In this document: positions 62,497 to 64,000 of the stretch, piece by piece
Numbering within the stretch: position 1 is the first letter of the stretch
Layout: every line of letters starts with the position of its first letter
Source of the DNA: Casuarius casuarius
Lineage: Eukaryota; Chordata; Aves; Casuariiformes; Casuariidae
Length of the DNA: 64,000 nt
Assembly (NCBI GenBank): GCA_003342895.1
Contig: PTFA01000042.1
Span: 2,844,716-2,908,715 of the forward strand
Reading direction: 5' to 3'
Made by a program: the position numbers and the translations under genes
The notes under the pieces: model-generated
Seen by the model: the letters and a program-made list of their open reading frames with translations, nothing else
Databases searched by the model: none
What the model was told of the DNA's origin: nothing

Positions 62497-62538
62497 GTGC
62501 TGGCTGTTACAAAATGTACACATTTTGTAACACAGCAC
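62497..62538. repeat. Short near-perfect hairpin
   Basis: GTTACAAAATGT (62506-62517) and ACATTTTGTAAC (62520-62531) are perfect 12-bp inverted repeats separated by the two bases AC. The stem extends outward by one T-A pair and, across a 2-base bulge (GC), by GTGCTG/CAGCAC. The total is a 42-base fold-back with 19 pairs. It is too short for a typical miRNA precursor. It could be a cruciform-forming site or the centre of a vanished palindromic transposon. Confidence 0.8.
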
Positions 62539-64000
62539 GGGGCTGGCACCTTAGTCATTCAGAAAACATTCCCAATCTCATGCAGACACTGTAAGAGGTT
62601 AAGTGTCCCTGGCAGCTAATGAAAGAGCTGAGGCATGGATGATGACCATACTGACCAAGTGTGGGAAACCAAGAGGTTTCCACAGCTTGTGAACCTGTAA
62701 TTACATTTCCCAAAATGTTGATTAACACCCACTGTGTAACAAAAGAAATTCTTCTGTCTGGGCTCTCCATGCAGAACCCACCCAGGGACTGAGCTGGAGG
62801 TTGGACGGGGGGAGAGCAACGATACACTTTCAGAGCTATGCCCACACAGTAAGCTCCACTCATGTGACTCACCAAAATGAGAAACTGCACGCAGTAGTCT
62901 GTGCACACATCTCACAGAGGACAGCACGTTCGCTCAGCCCCACTGCTTCCCTTGAACTTGTCCCCTCTTGAGGAGGAAGAAAAGTAAACTTTTAATATCC
63001 CCTCTCACATGCCTCCCCCTCCTGGAGCTAAAAAGAAATTCAGCAAACCGTTCAGTAGCTGTAAAGTGCTTGCTCACTCTTTTTTTTTTTTTCCACACAA
63101 GATTTGGCACTTTGGGCGTTTAAAATGACCAGCCTCACTAGATATCTAATTTAGGTCCTCAGTGAGATGATGGGGGCAGTTCACCTATGAGACCACCAAT
63201 TTTCCAGGCCCAGTGCAGAAGTGCTGCACAATTACATGTAGGGATATAGACCCTTTATAAATCCAACATGGTTGAGGGCAGCTTGCAAGAGGTGCCAGGG
63301 TTAGAGCTAGACCTTGAGCTCTGCCCATCTCTCTGGCTCCTCAGAGCCAGTCTGACCCTGTTGCCAGAAAGTCCCTCACTGGCAGCAAAGCCAGCAGAGA
63401 AGCCAGCAGAAGTCCCCAGAAACCATCAGTTCCCTTCTTCTGTACTCCAGCACTGTCTCCTGCCATATTTAAGGAGCACAGAGGTAGAGCCAACAAAAAC
63501 AAACACCACCAGGTGCCTCCACCACACACACTTCTCATGGGACAGTTTTGCCAGGATAACCCAAAGCTGAGCATAAGCTTCCACTCTATCAGACTTAAAT
63601 AGCTTCTTTTCCTGTGCTTTCCCATCATCGCCTTCTCCAGAGAAGACCCAGAAGGAGTAATAATCTCTACAATAAATTGGACAATTTATTCAAACTTCCT
63701 CTTTTCCAGGGATAGCCAAACTTTATTGGCATGGAAATGAAGATCACAGCTATTTCATGGCTTCTTTCTCCTCCTTTCTCACATCCTCCTTGGCACTAAG
63801 CACCCTGTTTCTGCACTGGAGGCAGCTGAATTGTGGCTCAGCACTCAGAGCCATTCAGGCCCTACCTGAGGACACAGGTGCTTTGTGCTCCCTCTTTTAG
63901 AAGTCAGATCACAGCATCCCTTCAAAGGTGGATGGTTGGACTTTCTGCCTGGACTGTCTTCTTGCATATCAGCACAAGAGCAGCAAATGAATTGCAGATG
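62539..64000. other. Non-coding DNA, no gene recognised
   Basis: No gene is recognised. The open frames at 62555-62927 (minus) and 63268-63570 (plus) are about 100 to 117 codons and carry no known motif. A run of about 13 T lies at 63079-63092. Nothing else stands out up to the end of the window. Confidence 0.5.

Overview
This is a eukaryotic window with no protein-coding gene that I can recognise. The longest open frame is 203 codons, and none of the frames reads like a known family. Bases and repeats suggest a bird. The interspersed elements are CR1-type LINE fragments, with very little other LINE material. There is a CpG-rich solo LTR typical of avian endogenous retroviruses. Ancient amniote repeats are present only as short, decayed scraps. 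Turtles and crocodilians carry the same repeat types far more densely and better preserved, so a bird is the better guess. The species cannot be told from the sequence.

Layout. Positions 1-5170 are non-coding DNA with a decayed palindromic repeat near 3.76 kb. A solo LTR of about 550 bp lies at 5178-5727 on the plus strand, with a promoter-like TATA, a (CGTCCCT)n tract, a poly(A) signal and many retained CpGs. An old CR1 reverse-transcriptase-region fragment lies at 8.83-9.23 kb. From 12 to 21 kb there are several remnants of palindromic, MITE-like repeats and one MIR-like CORE-SINE. The long stretch 21.2-36.9 kb is mostly unremarkable AT-rich DNA with simple repeats, one GC-rich patch at 31.7-31.9 kb and a weak terminal-exon-like signature at 31.4 kb. 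An LTR-like segment bounded by 12-13 bp inverted repeats lies at 36.95-37.32 kb, followed by a CR1 3' end at 37.8-38.1 kb. A CpG-island-like block at 43.3-43.64 kb overlaps the longest ORF. A pure run of 49 A lies at 48.27 kb. A tRNA-derived SINE remnant lies at 55.4 kb, two minus-strand CR1 fragments at 57.7-58.1 and 62.1-62.3 kb, and a near-perfect short hairpin at 62.5 kb.

The window therefore looks like intergenic or long-intron DNA. There is no operon, CRISPR array or gene cluster, and I found no credible new biological system. The items most worth checking are the CpG-rich block at 43.3 kb, the two LTR-like elements, the long A tract and the hairpin at 62.5 kb. All family names come from recognising consensus-like phrases by eye; no search was run.
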